From NCBI GenBank assembly GCA_937890825.1, contig CALADS010000043.1, positions 23,334-87,333 of the forward strand: DNA of 64,000 nucleotides, in the 5' to 3' direction. The notes under the pieces were generated by a model that was not told the DNA's origin, searched no databases, and saw only the letters and a program-made list of their open reading frames with translations. A program made the position numbers and the translations under genes. This stretch comes from an uncultured Bacteroides sp. GTDB taxonomy: Bacteria > Bacteroidota > Bacteroidia > Bacteroidales > Bacteroidaceae. Each line of letters begins with the position of its first letter. Within the stretch, counting starts at the first letter, position 1. Below are positions 54,888 through 63,960 of this stretch, piece by piece.

Positions 54888-55442
54888 ATGCTACACAGAA
54901 AGAAGAACACCTGCCAGCTTATGCTGCTTTTCCTGCTGATGCTGTGTTGTTATCAGCCACTCCGGGCACAGCGAGTGGCCGTAAAGACCAACGCCCTGGG
55001 GTGGCTCACAGCAAGTCCTAACGTGGAAGCCGAATTTATTCTTGGCCGACATTTCTCTCTCAACGCCAGCGTGGCAGGAAATCCCATCCATGCCGACCGA
55101 TTCCAAACCAACTTCTTCCATCTGCAACCCGAAGTACGCTACTGGCTGAACCGTCCGATGGTAAGTCATTTCTTTGGAGTAACAGCCTTTATCAACAGCT
55201 ACAACATGCTGATAGACCACGTCCATCGGAAAGGAGATGCTTGGGCAGCCGGTCTTACCTACGGTTATTCCTGGGCACTTAACCAGCATTGGAACATTGA
55301 AGCCAGCGCCGGTGTAGGTATCCTACGCTATCGTCAATTCAAATACGACCATGGTAGCCAAAGGCCATCCTCGCCCAACGATTGCCACACCCTGCCTGCC
55401 CCCGTCAAGCTAAGCGTATCTGTGGTCTATGTATTCCGTTAA
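54888..55442 (+). CDS. DUF3575 outer-membrane protein
   Basis: The 184-residue protein has a signal peptide (QLMLLFLLMLCCYQPLRAQ) and the DUF3575 pattern: VAVKTNALGWLTASPNVEAEFILGRHFSLN at the start, HLQPEVRYWLNRPMVSHFFG in the middle and SAGVGILRYRQFKY near the end. Alternating hydrophobic residues and a terminal Phe-Arg suit a small outer-membrane beta-barrel. DUF3575 genes often accompany Bacteroidales fimbrial or OmpA-like loci. It is the first of three closely spaced genes (22- and 25-base gaps). Confidence 0.85.
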   Translation: MLHRKKNTCQLMLLFLLMLCCYQPLRAQRVAVKTNALGWLTASPNVEAEFILGRHFSLNASVAGNPIHADRFQTNFFHLQPEVRYWLNRPMVSHFFGVTAFINSYNMLIDHVHRKGDAWAAGLTYGYSWALNQHWNIEASAGVGILRYRQFKYDHGSQRPSSPNDCHTLPAPVKLSVSVVYVFR

Positions 55443-55464
55443 CCGTCAGCCATTATAATAGAAT

Positions 55465-57495
55465 ATGAATCAGCCAAAAATCATTTTAGGGGGAGTGGTA
55501 TGTCTGCTCCTCTTCATACTGAGCAGCGAAGTATCTGCCCAACGCATCCGCATACAAGGTCACATCACCAATACCCACGGTAAAAGCGTGCCCGATGTCA
55601 ACATCATAGACCCCATAACCAACGAACGAATTGAAATATCCGATGAAGACGGTCGCTATGTGGTAAAAGCCGAGAAATCGGGTTCCCTAAAGTACACCTG
55701 CATCGGTTATGAAGACCAGACTGTGGAACTGAAAGGCCGTCAGGTGGTTAATGTTGTCCTGAAAGATGCCGTATTCGAATTAGACGAAGTTACAGTAACC
55801 TCTAAAATCAAGGATAAAGTAGTACCCGAACCTACCGATATAGAAATCAAGGGAAACTACTTTCATCTCAAGACACGCATTCCCGTGCCCAAGGAACTGT
55901 TCAGTACCAACCGCCGGTTGGTCATACAACCCTCATTGTACGACATCAACGACCAAAAACGGTTGCTGATGCGCCCGATGGTGTTCGATGGCGATGCCTT
56001 TCAGATTACCCAAAAACGCATGTACCATGGCAACGAGAAAAACGATCCGCTACACGAATACATAACTGTAAAATCCACTCCATACCGACAGAGCGATGTA
56101 TTGGTATACCATGACTCCATCTACATCCAAGAACTCAAGCACGACTATCGTGCCGACGTACACCTGGCCATGGAAAACTACCGCTTCGTGGTATACCGAG
56201 ATTCCTTCTCTATAGCCCGTGGCACCGTCAACCCGCTCCGTTTTCTAGACTACCAGTTCTCTGCTTCCCACATCACCGACCGCCGTTACCTGCCACGTCC
56301 GGTGATGCAGCTGCGCGATACCCAAGGCGAAGTCAACCTGACCTTTGTGATTAATCAGGCCGATCTGGACGACCGCAATCCGCAGAATCAGAGAGAACTC
56401 AACCGGCTGAACGATGAACTCGCAGCCATTGAACAAAACCCCGACGCTTCGCTCCACAGCTTCCACATCACGGGCGTAGCCTCGCCCGACGGTTCATATG
56501 CAGCCAACCTACGCCTGGCCAAAATGAGAACCGACAAGGCATTGGAGCGTATCCTTGCCCGCCTGACGCCCGAAAGCCGCAGCTCATTAAAAGTACAGTC
56601 GGATGCCGAAGTAGCCTCTTGGGATACCGTGGTTGCCCTGCTGCGTAAAGACAGCCTGTACACCCGTGCCGATGAAATAGAAGAGCTGATGCACCAATAC
56701 AAATCCTACCGGCTGAACCAAGCCCTCAAGGGAAAACCCTACTACCAGGAACTGGCCACCCGCTACTTGCCCAGTCTGCGCAAAGTACGCTATACCTATG
56801 AGTACTCCATCTTCCGCACACTGACCGACGCTGAAATCCACCAGCTTTATCAGCAACGTCCCCAGGAACTCACTCGATATGAATACTACCGCATGATTGC
56901 CACCGCTGCCACACCGGCAGAAAAAGAACGCTTGTGCCGGGAAGCAATGGCCCTGCACCACCATTTCAGCTATGCTGCCAATGAACTGGCATACTGTATG
57001 ATAGAGCAAGGAACTCCCGATTCTCGTATCTTGCAACCATTCGTCAGTGCCACTGCTCCAGCCGAATTGCTGTCCAACCAAATCATTGCATTGCTTGACG
57101 AAGGGAAATACGCCTCGGCCGATAGTCTGCTATCGTTCCTGCCCGAAACCGAACACTTTACCCAACTGCGTGCCATCACCGGCGCATTGGCAGGTTACCA
57201 TACAGAAACCTTCGACGCAGTGGCCGCCACCTCTCCGCTCAACAAAGTTGTAATGCTTCTGGCCATGAAACGCAACGAAGAAGCCTGGCAACAGCTACAG
57301 ACCCTGCCTGTACAGACCGCCCGCGAGTATTACGTCAAAGCCATTGCAGCCAACCGGTTGGATTACATCAACGAAGCACTTATCTGTATCAATAAGGCAC
57401 TCGAACTAGAGCCAAGCCTGATAGAGACAGCCCGTCTGGATGGCGATGTCATCGACCTGCTTCCCGAAGAACAAAAGATTAAAGAAGAAAATTAA
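55465..57495 (+). CDS. Carboxypeptidase-regulatory-like / OmpA-like / TPR envelope protein
   Basis: The 676-residue protein has a signal peptide ending in SEVSAQ, then a carboxypeptidase D regulatory-like domain (residues ~28-115: GHITNTHGKSVPDVNIID, DEDGRYVVKAEKSG, LDEVTVTSK). A beta-rich stretch follows. From about residue 290 comes a region like an OmpA peptidoglycan-binding domain (VNLTFVINQADLDD, ITGVASPDGSYAANLRLAKM with RTDKALERIL). The C-terminal ~250 residues are helical TPR-like repeats. The N-terminal domain is the one found on SusC-type receptors, but no TonB plug or barrel follows. It may link the outer membrane to the cell wall for its two barrel neighbours; that is inference. 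Confidence 0.75.
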   Translation: MNQPKIILGGVVCLLLFILSSEVSAQRIRIQGHITNTHGKSVPDVNIIDPITNERIEISDEDGRYVVKAEKSGSLKYTCIGYEDQTVELKGRQVVNVVLKDAVFELDEVTVTSKIKDKVVPEPTDIEIKGNYFHLKTRIPVPKELFSTNRRLVIQPSLYDINDQKRLLMRPMVFDGDAFQITQKRMYHGNEKNDPLHEYITVKSTPYRQSDVLVYHDSIYIQELKHDYRADVHLAMENYRFVVYRDSFSIARGTVNPLRFLDYQFSASHITDRRYLPRPVMQLRDTQGEVNLTFVINQADLDDRNPQNQRELNRLNDELAAIEQNPDASLHSFHITGVASPDGSYAANLRLAKMRTDKALERILARLTPESRSSLKVQSDAEVASWDTVVALLRKDSLYTRADEIEELMHQYKSYRLNQALKGKPYYQELATRYLPSLRKVRYTYEYSIFRTLTDAEIHQLYQQRPQELTRYEYYRMIATAATPAEKERLCREAMALHHHFSYAANELAYCMIEQGTPDSRILQPFVSATAPAELLSNQIIALLDEGKYASADSLLSFLPETEHFTQLRAITGALAGYHTETFDAVAATSPLNKVVMLLAMKRNEEAWQQLQTLPVQTAREYYVKAIAANRLDYINEALICINKALELEPSLIETARLDGDVIDLLPEEQKIKEEN

Positions 57496-57520
57496 CCAAC
57501 AGACTTAACCTCATCACTCC

Positions 57521-59845
57521 ATGAACCTGTTCAGATTCAAAAAAACACCCTATGCTGTCACAGTTCTCTTTCTACTGTGCACAGCCACTGCCCAAGGGCA
57601 ATCATTCGGAGCCCTGCAGCATTTACTCCAAAAACGACCCGCCAACGAACGTTTTCAGTCGAATAATCCCAACGAACACTTGTTTATTTCAGGAAGCGCA
57701 GGCATGAACCACCTGCTGACAGGAAGCGACGCACAAGAAGGCATCAGCTGGTCGGGCAATTTCTTTGTGGGCAAATGGCTCACCCCCATCCATGGCCTAC
57801 GCCTCGGATTCAACGAATCCTTGATAAAAGCAGGAACAAACAATGCCAAAATCAGAACAATGGGCGGCAGTTTGGACTACCTGCTCAATATTTCAGCCTT
57901 GGGATGGGGATATAACGAGCAGCGCCCCTTTGAAATGCTATTTGTCACCGGTGGAGAAATAGGATACTCTAAAGTAAGCCAAGACACTCCCCACTCACCC
58001 AGTGCCTGTTACTACGGACTTTACCTGGGACTGCAAGGCAACGTGCGACTGACCTCCACACTCGACTTCTTTATAGAACCGCGCATCGGGATATACAGCG
58101 ATACCTACACCCACACCGAACATTGGCGCAACTATAAACAACGCCTCAGCGTGCTGGCCGGTCTCACCTACACACCAGCCGCCCCCATGGGTACCCGCAT
58201 ACACTTCGATTCTTTCGAACACAGCCGACTGTACGACCATTTGTTTGTATCGGTAAGTGGAGGAATCGGTTTTCTGAAGAATGGAGGCTGGAGGAACTCA
58301 CTTTCAGGACTTGGCCCCCAGGGAGCCTTCTCCATCGGCCGCTGGATGACTCCGGTATCGGGCTTACGGCTGACTGGCGGAATGGGGTATGGAAATACCC
58401 CGGAAAACAGCGATGCACGCCGACTGAAACATATCGACTTCCGCACCGACTATCTGCTCAACCTCAACAACCTGCTGTGGGGTTATGACGACAGCCGGCT
58501 GTTCACGCTTTCGGGAGTAGTCGGCCTCAACCTGGCCGCTACCAAAGGCGTAAAGAATCACGCCCAATATGCCGCAGGTGCCGGTCTGGGAGTACAAGGC
58601 AGTTTCCGCCTGAACCGCTCGCTAGATTTCTTTATAGAGCCACGCATCAACCTGTATACCAATCATTATGCCGGCGGACAGCGTTCCTGGGGAGGCGATC
58701 AGACTACCGAACTGAATATCGGTTTCACCTACCACGCCGTGGAGCGTGAAGCCCGCGCCAACCAGCCGTTCTCCAAACGCTTCTGCGATCAGGTATTCAT
58801 GACTTCGGGCATCGGAGTGCAACTCTTTATGAACCGAGAAAACTTACAACATGGCGGCGCACTAGGCCCACAACTCACTCTATCGGTGGGTAAATGGTTC
58901 AGCCCTTCGTCGGGTTTACGACTGACCGGAACGGCCGGTTACTTTGGCAACTACTACGGACTGCCTGCCGACATACAGAACAGCCGCTTGCGCCATGCCT
59001 CGGTTAGCGCCGGAATAGACTATCTGTGGAACATTACCCATACCCTGAACGGCTATAATCCCGACCGGGTATTCGAATTGATTGGCGCCCTGGGAGCCCA
59101 AGTGGCTTACACCTCGCGCAGCGACCACCAAGTGCAGCCAGGTGTAACTGCAGGTCTGCAGACCTTGTGGCACCTCAACGACTTTTTAGGTATCTACGTA
59201 GAACCTCAAGTGCGTATGTATGGCGATAAATTCATCGAAGGCAACCTGGGCTTTATGCAGAAAGACGTTCTAGCCAGCATCCAAGCCGGATTCCACTACC
59301 GTTTTGCTCCCTATACCCCGCAAGCCAACCGTGCCGCATTCGAGCAAAACAGCCGCCGCTGGTTTGTATCAGCTGCAGCCGGTATGGGTACAAGCGTAGT
59401 TGCCAACCGCGATTTATTCAAACAAGCGGGGGTAGAAACCCGACTGGCCGTGGGACACAGGTACACTCCACTATCGGCATGGCGCATCACAGGAACTTAC
59501 CTCAACAAGCCGCAGAAGAAAGGCAAGCCCGAACTGCAATACGGGGGAATCAGTGCAGAATATATGATGAGTCTGGCTACACTGGCCAAGGGCTATCGCG
59601 CCAACACTGTGCTAGACGTACTGCCATTTGTAGGACTTACCGGCGGCGTATCGCACCGAATGAGCGACAATAAATTTGTAGTAGGATTAGATGCCGGTGC
59701 ACAAATCCGCGTCCGAGTTGCTCCAGACTGGGGACTGTTTGCAGAGCCACGGGTAGGCATCCGTACCGACCACTACGACGGATACAAACAGCACCGGGCC
59801 GACCGCGTAGCTTCACTTACCACAGGTGTAACCTATCAATTCTGA
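57521..59845 (+). CDS. Outer-membrane protein with four tandem barrel-like units
   Basis: After a signal peptide (VTVLFLLCTATAQGQ) the 774-residue protein consists of four related units of about 187 residues, starting near residues 51, 239, 422 and 612. Each begins with a phrase like LFISGSAGM, LFVSVSGGIGF, VFMTSGIGVQLF or WFVSAAAGMG, continues with a -GRW-TP-SGLRLTG- type segment, a LDYLLN-(A/L)LWGY stretch and ends with DFFIEPRI...Y. Each unit looks like an eight-strand transmembrane barrel domain, of about the size of the DUF3575 protein two genes upstream. The chain ends TTGVTYQF, an outer-membrane-type terminal Phe. Function unknown. Confidence 0.8.
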   Translation: MNLFRFKKTPYAVTVLFLLCTATAQGQSFGALQHLLQKRPANERFQSNNPNEHLFISGSAGMNHLLTGSDAQEGISWSGNFFVGKWLTPIHGLRLGFNESLIKAGTNNAKIRTMGGSLDYLLNISALGWGYNEQRPFEMLFVTGGEIGYSKVSQDTPHSPSACYYGLYLGLQGNVRLTSTLDFFIEPRIGIYSDTYTHTEHWRNYKQRLSVLAGLTYTPAAPMGTRIHFDSFEHSRLYDHLFVSVSGGIGFLKNGGWRNSLSGLGPQGAFSIGRWMTPVSGLRLTGGMGYGNTPENSDARRLKHIDFRTDYLLNLNNLLWGYDDSRLFTLSGVVGLNLAATKGVKNHAQYAAGAGLGVQGSFRLNRSLDFFIEPRINLYTNHYAGGQRSWGGDQTTELNIGFTYHAVEREARANQPFSKRFCDQVFMTSGIGVQLFMNRENLQHGGALGPQLTLSVGKWFSPSSGLRLTGTAGYFGNYYGLPADIQNSRLRHASVSAGIDYLWNITHTLNGYNPDRVFELIGALGAQVAYTSRSDHQVQPGVTAGLQTLWHLNDFLGIYVEPQVRMYGDKFIEGNLGFMQKDVLASIQAGFHYRFAPYTPQANRAAFEQNSRRWFVSAAAGMGTSVVANRDLFKQAGVETRLAVGHRYTPLSAWRITGTYLNKPQKKGKPELQYGGISAEYMMSLATLAKGYRANTVLDVLPFVGLTGGVSHRMSDNKFVVGLDAGAQIRVRVAPDWGLFAEPRVGIRTDHYDGYKQHRADRVASLTTGVTYQF

Positions 59846-59922
59846 TAACCCCTTCTACCTTCCGTTGAAAATCATCGGATGAAAGAAAAAATCTCCGGCT
59901 AAGTCATTTACCAGCCAAACAC

Positions 59923-59969
59923 CGCCGCCGTTTATAAACAGAACACTTGTTTATTTATAAACGGCGGCG
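59923..59969. repeat. Perfect 16-base inverted repeat
   Basis: CGCCGCCGTTTATAAA (59923-59938) and its complement TTTATAAACGGCGGCG (59954-59969) are separated by 15 bases. CGTTTATAAA occurs a third time at 59971. There is no T-tract. It lies between the barrel gene and pabA and could end the former's transcript or bind a protein. Confidence 0.7.
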
Positions 59970-60091
59970 TCGTTTATAAATAAAGCTATAGGTTTCTATC
60001 TCTATTTAAGCCTTTTCACCGGCCTACCGTTTGCAGATGTCGAGAAATTTTGCGAATATTGCAACAGGTTATGCATAGATGAACGAAACCA

Positions 60092-60658
60092 ATGAAACGT
60101 ATAGTATTAATAGACAATAACGACTCTTTTACCTACAATATCGTCAATCTCATCAAGAGCCATTTTAAAGAGGTATTGCTGGATGTAGTATCTTATAAAG
60201 AGGTGATACCGGAGACACTGCAACAGTACGACAGAATCATTTTCTCTCCAGGTCCTCAATTGCCTCAAGACTACCCCATTCTGTATGACATCCTCCGCAT
60301 GTACGATGGGCAGATACCCATTCTGGGCATTTGCCTGGGACATCAGGCCATCTGTCATTATTACGGAGCAGAAATCCAACACCTGGGACGCGTGGTACAC
60401 GGAGAGCCCTCCGTTATCAACTGCGACCCGCATTCCGTACTTTTCAGCGGAACGACAAGCAGCATCGTAGGAAGATACCATTCCTGGGCAGCTTTCCATA
60501 TCCCCGACACATTGAACATTACAGCCAGCACAGAAGACCACATCGTGATGGCCGTAGAGCATAAGCATAAACCCGTATTCGGTGTGCAATTCCACCCCGA
60601 ATCCATCATTACCCATTGTGGCGTTGACATCATCAGACATTTTATTTATGACATTTGA
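60092..60658 (+). CDS. pabA: Aminodeoxychorismate synthase, glutamine amidotransferase subunit
   Basis: PabA releases ammonia from glutamine for PabB. The 188-residue class I amidotransferase has the N-terminal LIDNNDSFTYNIVNLI, the oxyanion strand IIFSPGPQLPQDYP, the nucleophile elbow ILGICLGHQAICHYYG with Cys near residue 78, and the His-Glu pair in FGVQFHPESIITHCG. Anthranilate synthase component II is nearly identical in sequence type, but pabB and pabC follow with overlaps, which assigns it to folate synthesis. Confidence 0.92.
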   Translation: MKRIVLIDNNDSFTYNIVNLIKSHFKEVLLDVVSYKEVIPETLQQYDRIIFSPGPQLPQDYPILYDILRMYDGQIPILGICLGHQAICHYYGAEIQHLGRVVHGEPSVINCDPHSVLFSGTTSSIVGRYHSWAAFHIPDTLNITASTEDHIVMAVEHKHKPVFGVQFHPESIITHCGVDIIRHFIYDI

Positions 60659-61619
60659 AAAAATAAATAAGTTAGGAAGAAGCAGAACCCCCTTCTTCTT
60701 CATGATAGACTTTGAAGTCCGCCGTGCGGTGGTTATTCCACTCACAGAGCTGGCAGCACAAGGTATTTCCGTAGAGTTCAAAGGCAAGAAATATGGCATG
60801 GACATACAGCCGGTATCTACCCGAAAGCAAGAGGTAGCCACCTGCCCCATCGAAGAAGACACCTATCGGAACGCTTTCCAACAGGTACAAGACGGCATAC
60901 AGGCGGGCAACTCGTATCTGCTGAATCTTACCTTTCCTACAGAAGTGCATACAGACTACACGCTGGAAGATATTTTCACAGCAGCCCAGGCTGCCTATAA
61001 GGTGTACTGTCAGGATAAATTTGTATTCTTTTCGCCAGAATCCTTCATCAGAATAGCGGATAACAAGATTTACTCTTATCCTATGAAGGGAACGATTGAT
61101 GCTACTTTGCCAAATGCACTCCAGGAACTTATAGACTCTCCTAAAGAACTATATGAACACTACACCATCGTAGACCTGATACGGAATGACCTGGCACTGG
61201 TATCTGCCGATGTAACCGTAGAAAAATTCCGGTATCATGAACTGATAGAAACGGCCTCCGGACATAAGATTTATCAGACCAGCTCCATCATTCGCGGCGA
61301 ACTGGAGGAATCGTGGAAAGACCACATCGGAGAAATGCTGCAGAAACTGCTCCCGGCGGGCAGCATCAGTGGAGCACCGAAAGCCAAAACCCTGGAGATT
61401 ATCCATGCTGCCGAGCTGGACGACAGAGGATTCTACTCGGGGGTTACCGGCATATTCGACGGAGACTCTTTGGATTCCTGCGTAAACATACGGTTCATAG
61501 AACAGAAAGGCCAGGGACGCTACACCTACAGAAGCGGGGGCGGCATCACCTGCAACAGCAATTGCCAGGATGAATATAATGAATTAATCACCAAAGTATA
61601 TGTGCCCAGTTTATTTTGA
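60648..61619 (+). CDS. pabB: Aminodeoxychorismate synthase, chorismate-binding subunit
   Basis: PabB converts chorismate and ammonia to 4-amino-4-deoxychorismate. From ATG 60648 (MTFEKINKLGRSRTPFFFMI) the 323-residue protein overlaps the end of pabA by eleven bases. It is a short form holding mainly the chorismate-binding domain: NSYLLNLTFPT, FVFFSPESFIR, YPMKGTID, DLIRNDLALV, LPAGSISGAPKAKTLEII, and GFYSGVTGIFDG. The upstream ORF extension to 60582 would lie inside pabA and is not conserved in character. Confidence 0.93.
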   Translation: MTFEKINKLGRSRTPFFFMIDFEVRRAVVIPLTELAAQGISVEFKGKKYGMDIQPVSTRKQEVATCPIEEDTYRNAFQQVQDGIQAGNSYLLNLTFPTEVHTDYTLEDIFTAAQAAYKVYCQDKFVFFSPESFIRIADNKIYSYPMKGTIDATLPNALQELIDSPKELYEHYTIVDLIRNDLALVSADVTVEKFRYHELIETASGHKIYQTSSIIRGELEESWKDHIGEMLQKLLPAGSISGAPKAKTLEIIHAAELDDRGFYSGVTGIFDGDSLDSCVNIRFIEQKGQGRYTYRSGGGITCNSNCQDEYNELITKVYVPSLF

Positions 61620-62181
61620 ATCCATACGTGTGGCAGACGGGAAGGTTTTCCATTTGGATTACCACCAGAGAAGAGTAGAACGAATATCTGCCGTGCAGTT
61701 GCAGGAAGCGGTTGACAGAGTATCTCTGCCACAAAAGGGATTATACAAACTCCGGATTTCCTATACTCCTACGGCTATTCTGCGCACGGATATTCAGGCT
61801 TATACACCCAAGGACATAGACAGTCTGAAGGGGGTCTATGACGACCATATAGATTACTCCCTGAAATCGGAAGACCGTTCTGCATTGAACAGATTGCACA
61901 GACTGAGAGAGTCTTGCGATGATGTGCTGATCATTAAAAACGGAAGAGTCACCGACACCAGCTATTGCAACATTCTTTTCAGCGACGGAGCGAAATGGAT
62001 AACCTCTGATACTCCCCTGCTGGAAGGAACCTGCAGGGCCCGGCTGATTGAAGAAGGGAAGGTAGGTGTGGAAGAAATCAGAGTAACCGACCTTCATGCC
62101 TTCAAATATTATATGCTGGTCAATGCCATGCTGGACTTTGACGAACAGCGACGCAAACAGATGAGTTCTCTGTATCTGTAA
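61600..62181 (+). CDS. pabC: Aminotransferase class IV, probable aminodeoxychorismate lyase
   Basis: This PLP enzyme should split aminodeoxychorismate into p-aminobenzoate and pyruvate. The 193-residue protein is short for the fold (typical ~200-290). It has the N-terminal PVYFESIRVADGKVFHLDYHQRR, the region DDVLIIKNGRVTDTSYCNIL, which corresponds to the conserved E(S/T)xxxN segment with Asp at the usual Glu, and LLEGTCRARLIEEGKV. The start overlaps pabB by 20 bases. Context makes the function likely. Confidence 0.85.
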   Translation: MCPVYFESIRVADGKVFHLDYHQRRVERISAVQLQEAVDRVSLPQKGLYKLRISYTPTAILRTDIQAYTPKDIDSLKGVYDDHIDYSLKSEDRSALNRLHRLRESCDDVLIIKNGRVTDTSYCNILFSDGAKWITSDTPLLEGTCRARLIEEGKVGVEEIRVTDLHAFKYYMLVNAMLDFDEQRRKQMSSLYL

Positions 62182-62287
62182 TCCCGTACTTACCAGCCAT
62201 GTACAAAATAGCGAATCTTCTCTATATAATATACGACAGATTAAAATAAAAAAAGACGAAGCTATTATCAATTAGTTCATTTCTGCT

Positions 62288-62295
62288 TATATTTG
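62288..62295 (+). promoter_or_regulatory. -7 element of the BamE-like lipoprotein gene
   Basis: TATATTTG followed by CATCC, 26 bases before the ATG at 62321. Confidence 0.5.
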
Positions 62296-62320
62296 CATCC
62301 AAACCATCAACAGAAAAAAG

Positions 62321-62977
62321 ATGAAAAAGACAATCGGCAAAATTATAATAGCGGCTATCTTTCTAACGGGATTATCTGCCTGCTCAGTAGGAACCCTTAT
62401 TCAGAGCAAACAAGTGTTGAATCAGGTACATTCCGGCATGACGGCGGAAGAAGTCACCCGGCTTTTGGGCCAGCCAGACTACCGACGGTTTAATCGGGAA
62501 GTGGAAGAATGGGAGTACCGCAAATGGCTTTCCGGCAGCGATGCCGTGGTGTTGGTCAGCTTCGAAAACGGACGGGTGATTTCGATGGATTCCTTCGAAC
62601 GTCCGCAGACTACGCAGCCATCGGTTCCTCCGGTGGTGCAGGTGCCTCCTGCCGGGAAACCGGAAGCACATCCTTCGCATCCGCACCGCCTGCCCCGAAT
62701 GAGTGATACGGAATTTGAGGAGTTCTACCGGAAGGTGAAGGCAGAGCCTTTTTCAGACGACCGAAACGATATGATAAAGGCTTTGTCCAAGAGCAAACGC
62801 CTCACTTGCCGGCAATGCGCCAAGCTGCTGACCTTCTACAGTTTTGAAGATGAGAAGATGGCTGCCTTCCGCTGGTTTGCCCCGCATCTGGTAGACAAGG
62901 AAAACTACCGCGAAATACAAAAGCAGTTCACCTTCTCTTTTGACCAGGATGATGTCAAGAAAATTCTTGGCATCTGA
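62321..62977 (+). CDS. Lipoprotein with BamE-like and DUF4476-like parts
   Basis: The 218-residue protein has a lipoprotein signal ending in LSAC. Residues ~30-90 resemble the SmpA/OmlA (BamE) fold: LNQVHSGMTAEEVTRLLGQP and EEWEYRKW...VLVSFENGRV. After a Pro-rich linker, residues ~125-218 match the DUF4476 pattern (FYRKVKAEPFSDDRNDMIKAL, LTCRQCAKLLTFYSFEDEKM, FRWFAPHLVD). It should face the periplasm from a membrane anchor; the pairing suggests a role at the outer membrane. The deacylase gene begins shortly after the stop. Confidence 0.75.
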   Translation: MKKTIGKIIIAAIFLTGLSACSVGTLIQSKQVLNQVHSGMTAEEVTRLLGQPDYRRFNREVEEWEYRKWLSGSDAVVLVSFENGRVISMDSFERPQTTQPSVPPVVQVPPAGKPEAHPSHPHRLPRMSDTEFEEFYRKVKAEPFSDDRNDMIKALSKSKRLTCRQCAKLLTFYSFEDEKMAAFRWFAPHLVDKENYREIQKQFTFSFDQDDVKKILGI

Positions 62978-63054
62978 CAAGCCTGCAAATGAAAGTATAT
63001 GATAACAAAGATTATCCTAATCAACCTTATTCTGCTTATATGCCTTTCTCAAGT

Positions 63055-63960
63055 ATGAGATACACCCTGATGAACCACCGATGGATACTTCTAGGCCTTC
63101 TGCTGACTGTCCTTGAGTGGTCGGGCAATGAGATACAGGCGCAGAAACTGGATTTTCGTAAACTGACCCACCGGGTGGGGCTGGATGTCCGCCCCGGCCT
63201 GATGGCACAGGATAACCCTTTCTTCAAAGGAGAGAATGAAGCGGGGAAACCAATCCGTCATGCCTTGTCCACCCATTTGAAATACAGCTTTCAGTTCAGC
63301 AAAGACTCGGAGATAGGCCGTCTGTATCCTCATGTCTACCAGGGTATCGGTGTTTCTTATCATTACCTGGATAATCAGCGCGAATTAGGCTCTCCCGTGT
63401 CGGTCTACGCTTTCCAAGGGTCCCGCATCGCCCGCCTGTCTAGAACTTTGTCATTGGATTATGAATGGAATTTCGGAGCTTCTTTCGGCTGGAAGAAACA
63501 CGATGCCTTTACCAATGCCTACAACGGAGCGGTAGGCTCTAAAATCAATGCCTACATCAATGTGGGCTTTCTGCTCAACTGGCAACTGGCTCCCCGGTGG
63601 AACCTGACAGCCGGCCTTGACCTGACGCATTTCTCCAACGGAAATACCCATTACCCTAACTCGGGAGTAAACCTTATCGGGGCCAGAATCGGCGTGGTGC
63701 GCACGTTCGGTCCTGCGGCAGAAGAGGCATCCAGAGAAACAATGGAACTGCCCGTTCGCGAACGGTTCCAACCGCATTTCACCTACGACCTGGTTATCTA
63801 CGGTGCCACCCGCAAGCGGGCCATGCTGAACGAAGGAAGCCCCTACATGATTCCGGGCTCTTTCGGACTGGTGGGCTTGAACTTCCATCCGATGTACAAC
63901 TTCAACCGGTATTTCCGGGCCGGTGTGTCGCTCGATGCGCAGTACGACTGTAGTTACTAA
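63055..63960 (+). pseudogene. PagL-like acyloxyacyl hydrolase, 3' end lost to an insertion
   Basis: Proteins of this group remove an acyl chain from lipid A in the outer membrane. The start at 63055 (MRYTLMNHRWILLGLLL) gives a signal peptide ending near EIQAQ; 62989 and 63070 are other options. The barrel segments and the active-site region are present: TAGLDLTHFSNGNTHYPNSG, with the His-Ser pair characteristic of PagL. The coding sequence is normal up to codon GAC at 63946-63948. The final residues CSY and the stop come from the presumed insertion-element end, so about 90 residues expected from relatives are missing, with several strands and the terminal outer-membrane signal. Confidence 0.6.

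Noticed and set aside
60582..60647. Longer N-terminus of PabB
   Set aside because: It lies entirely inside the pabA coding region; the ATG at 60648 gives the expected start and a small overlap.
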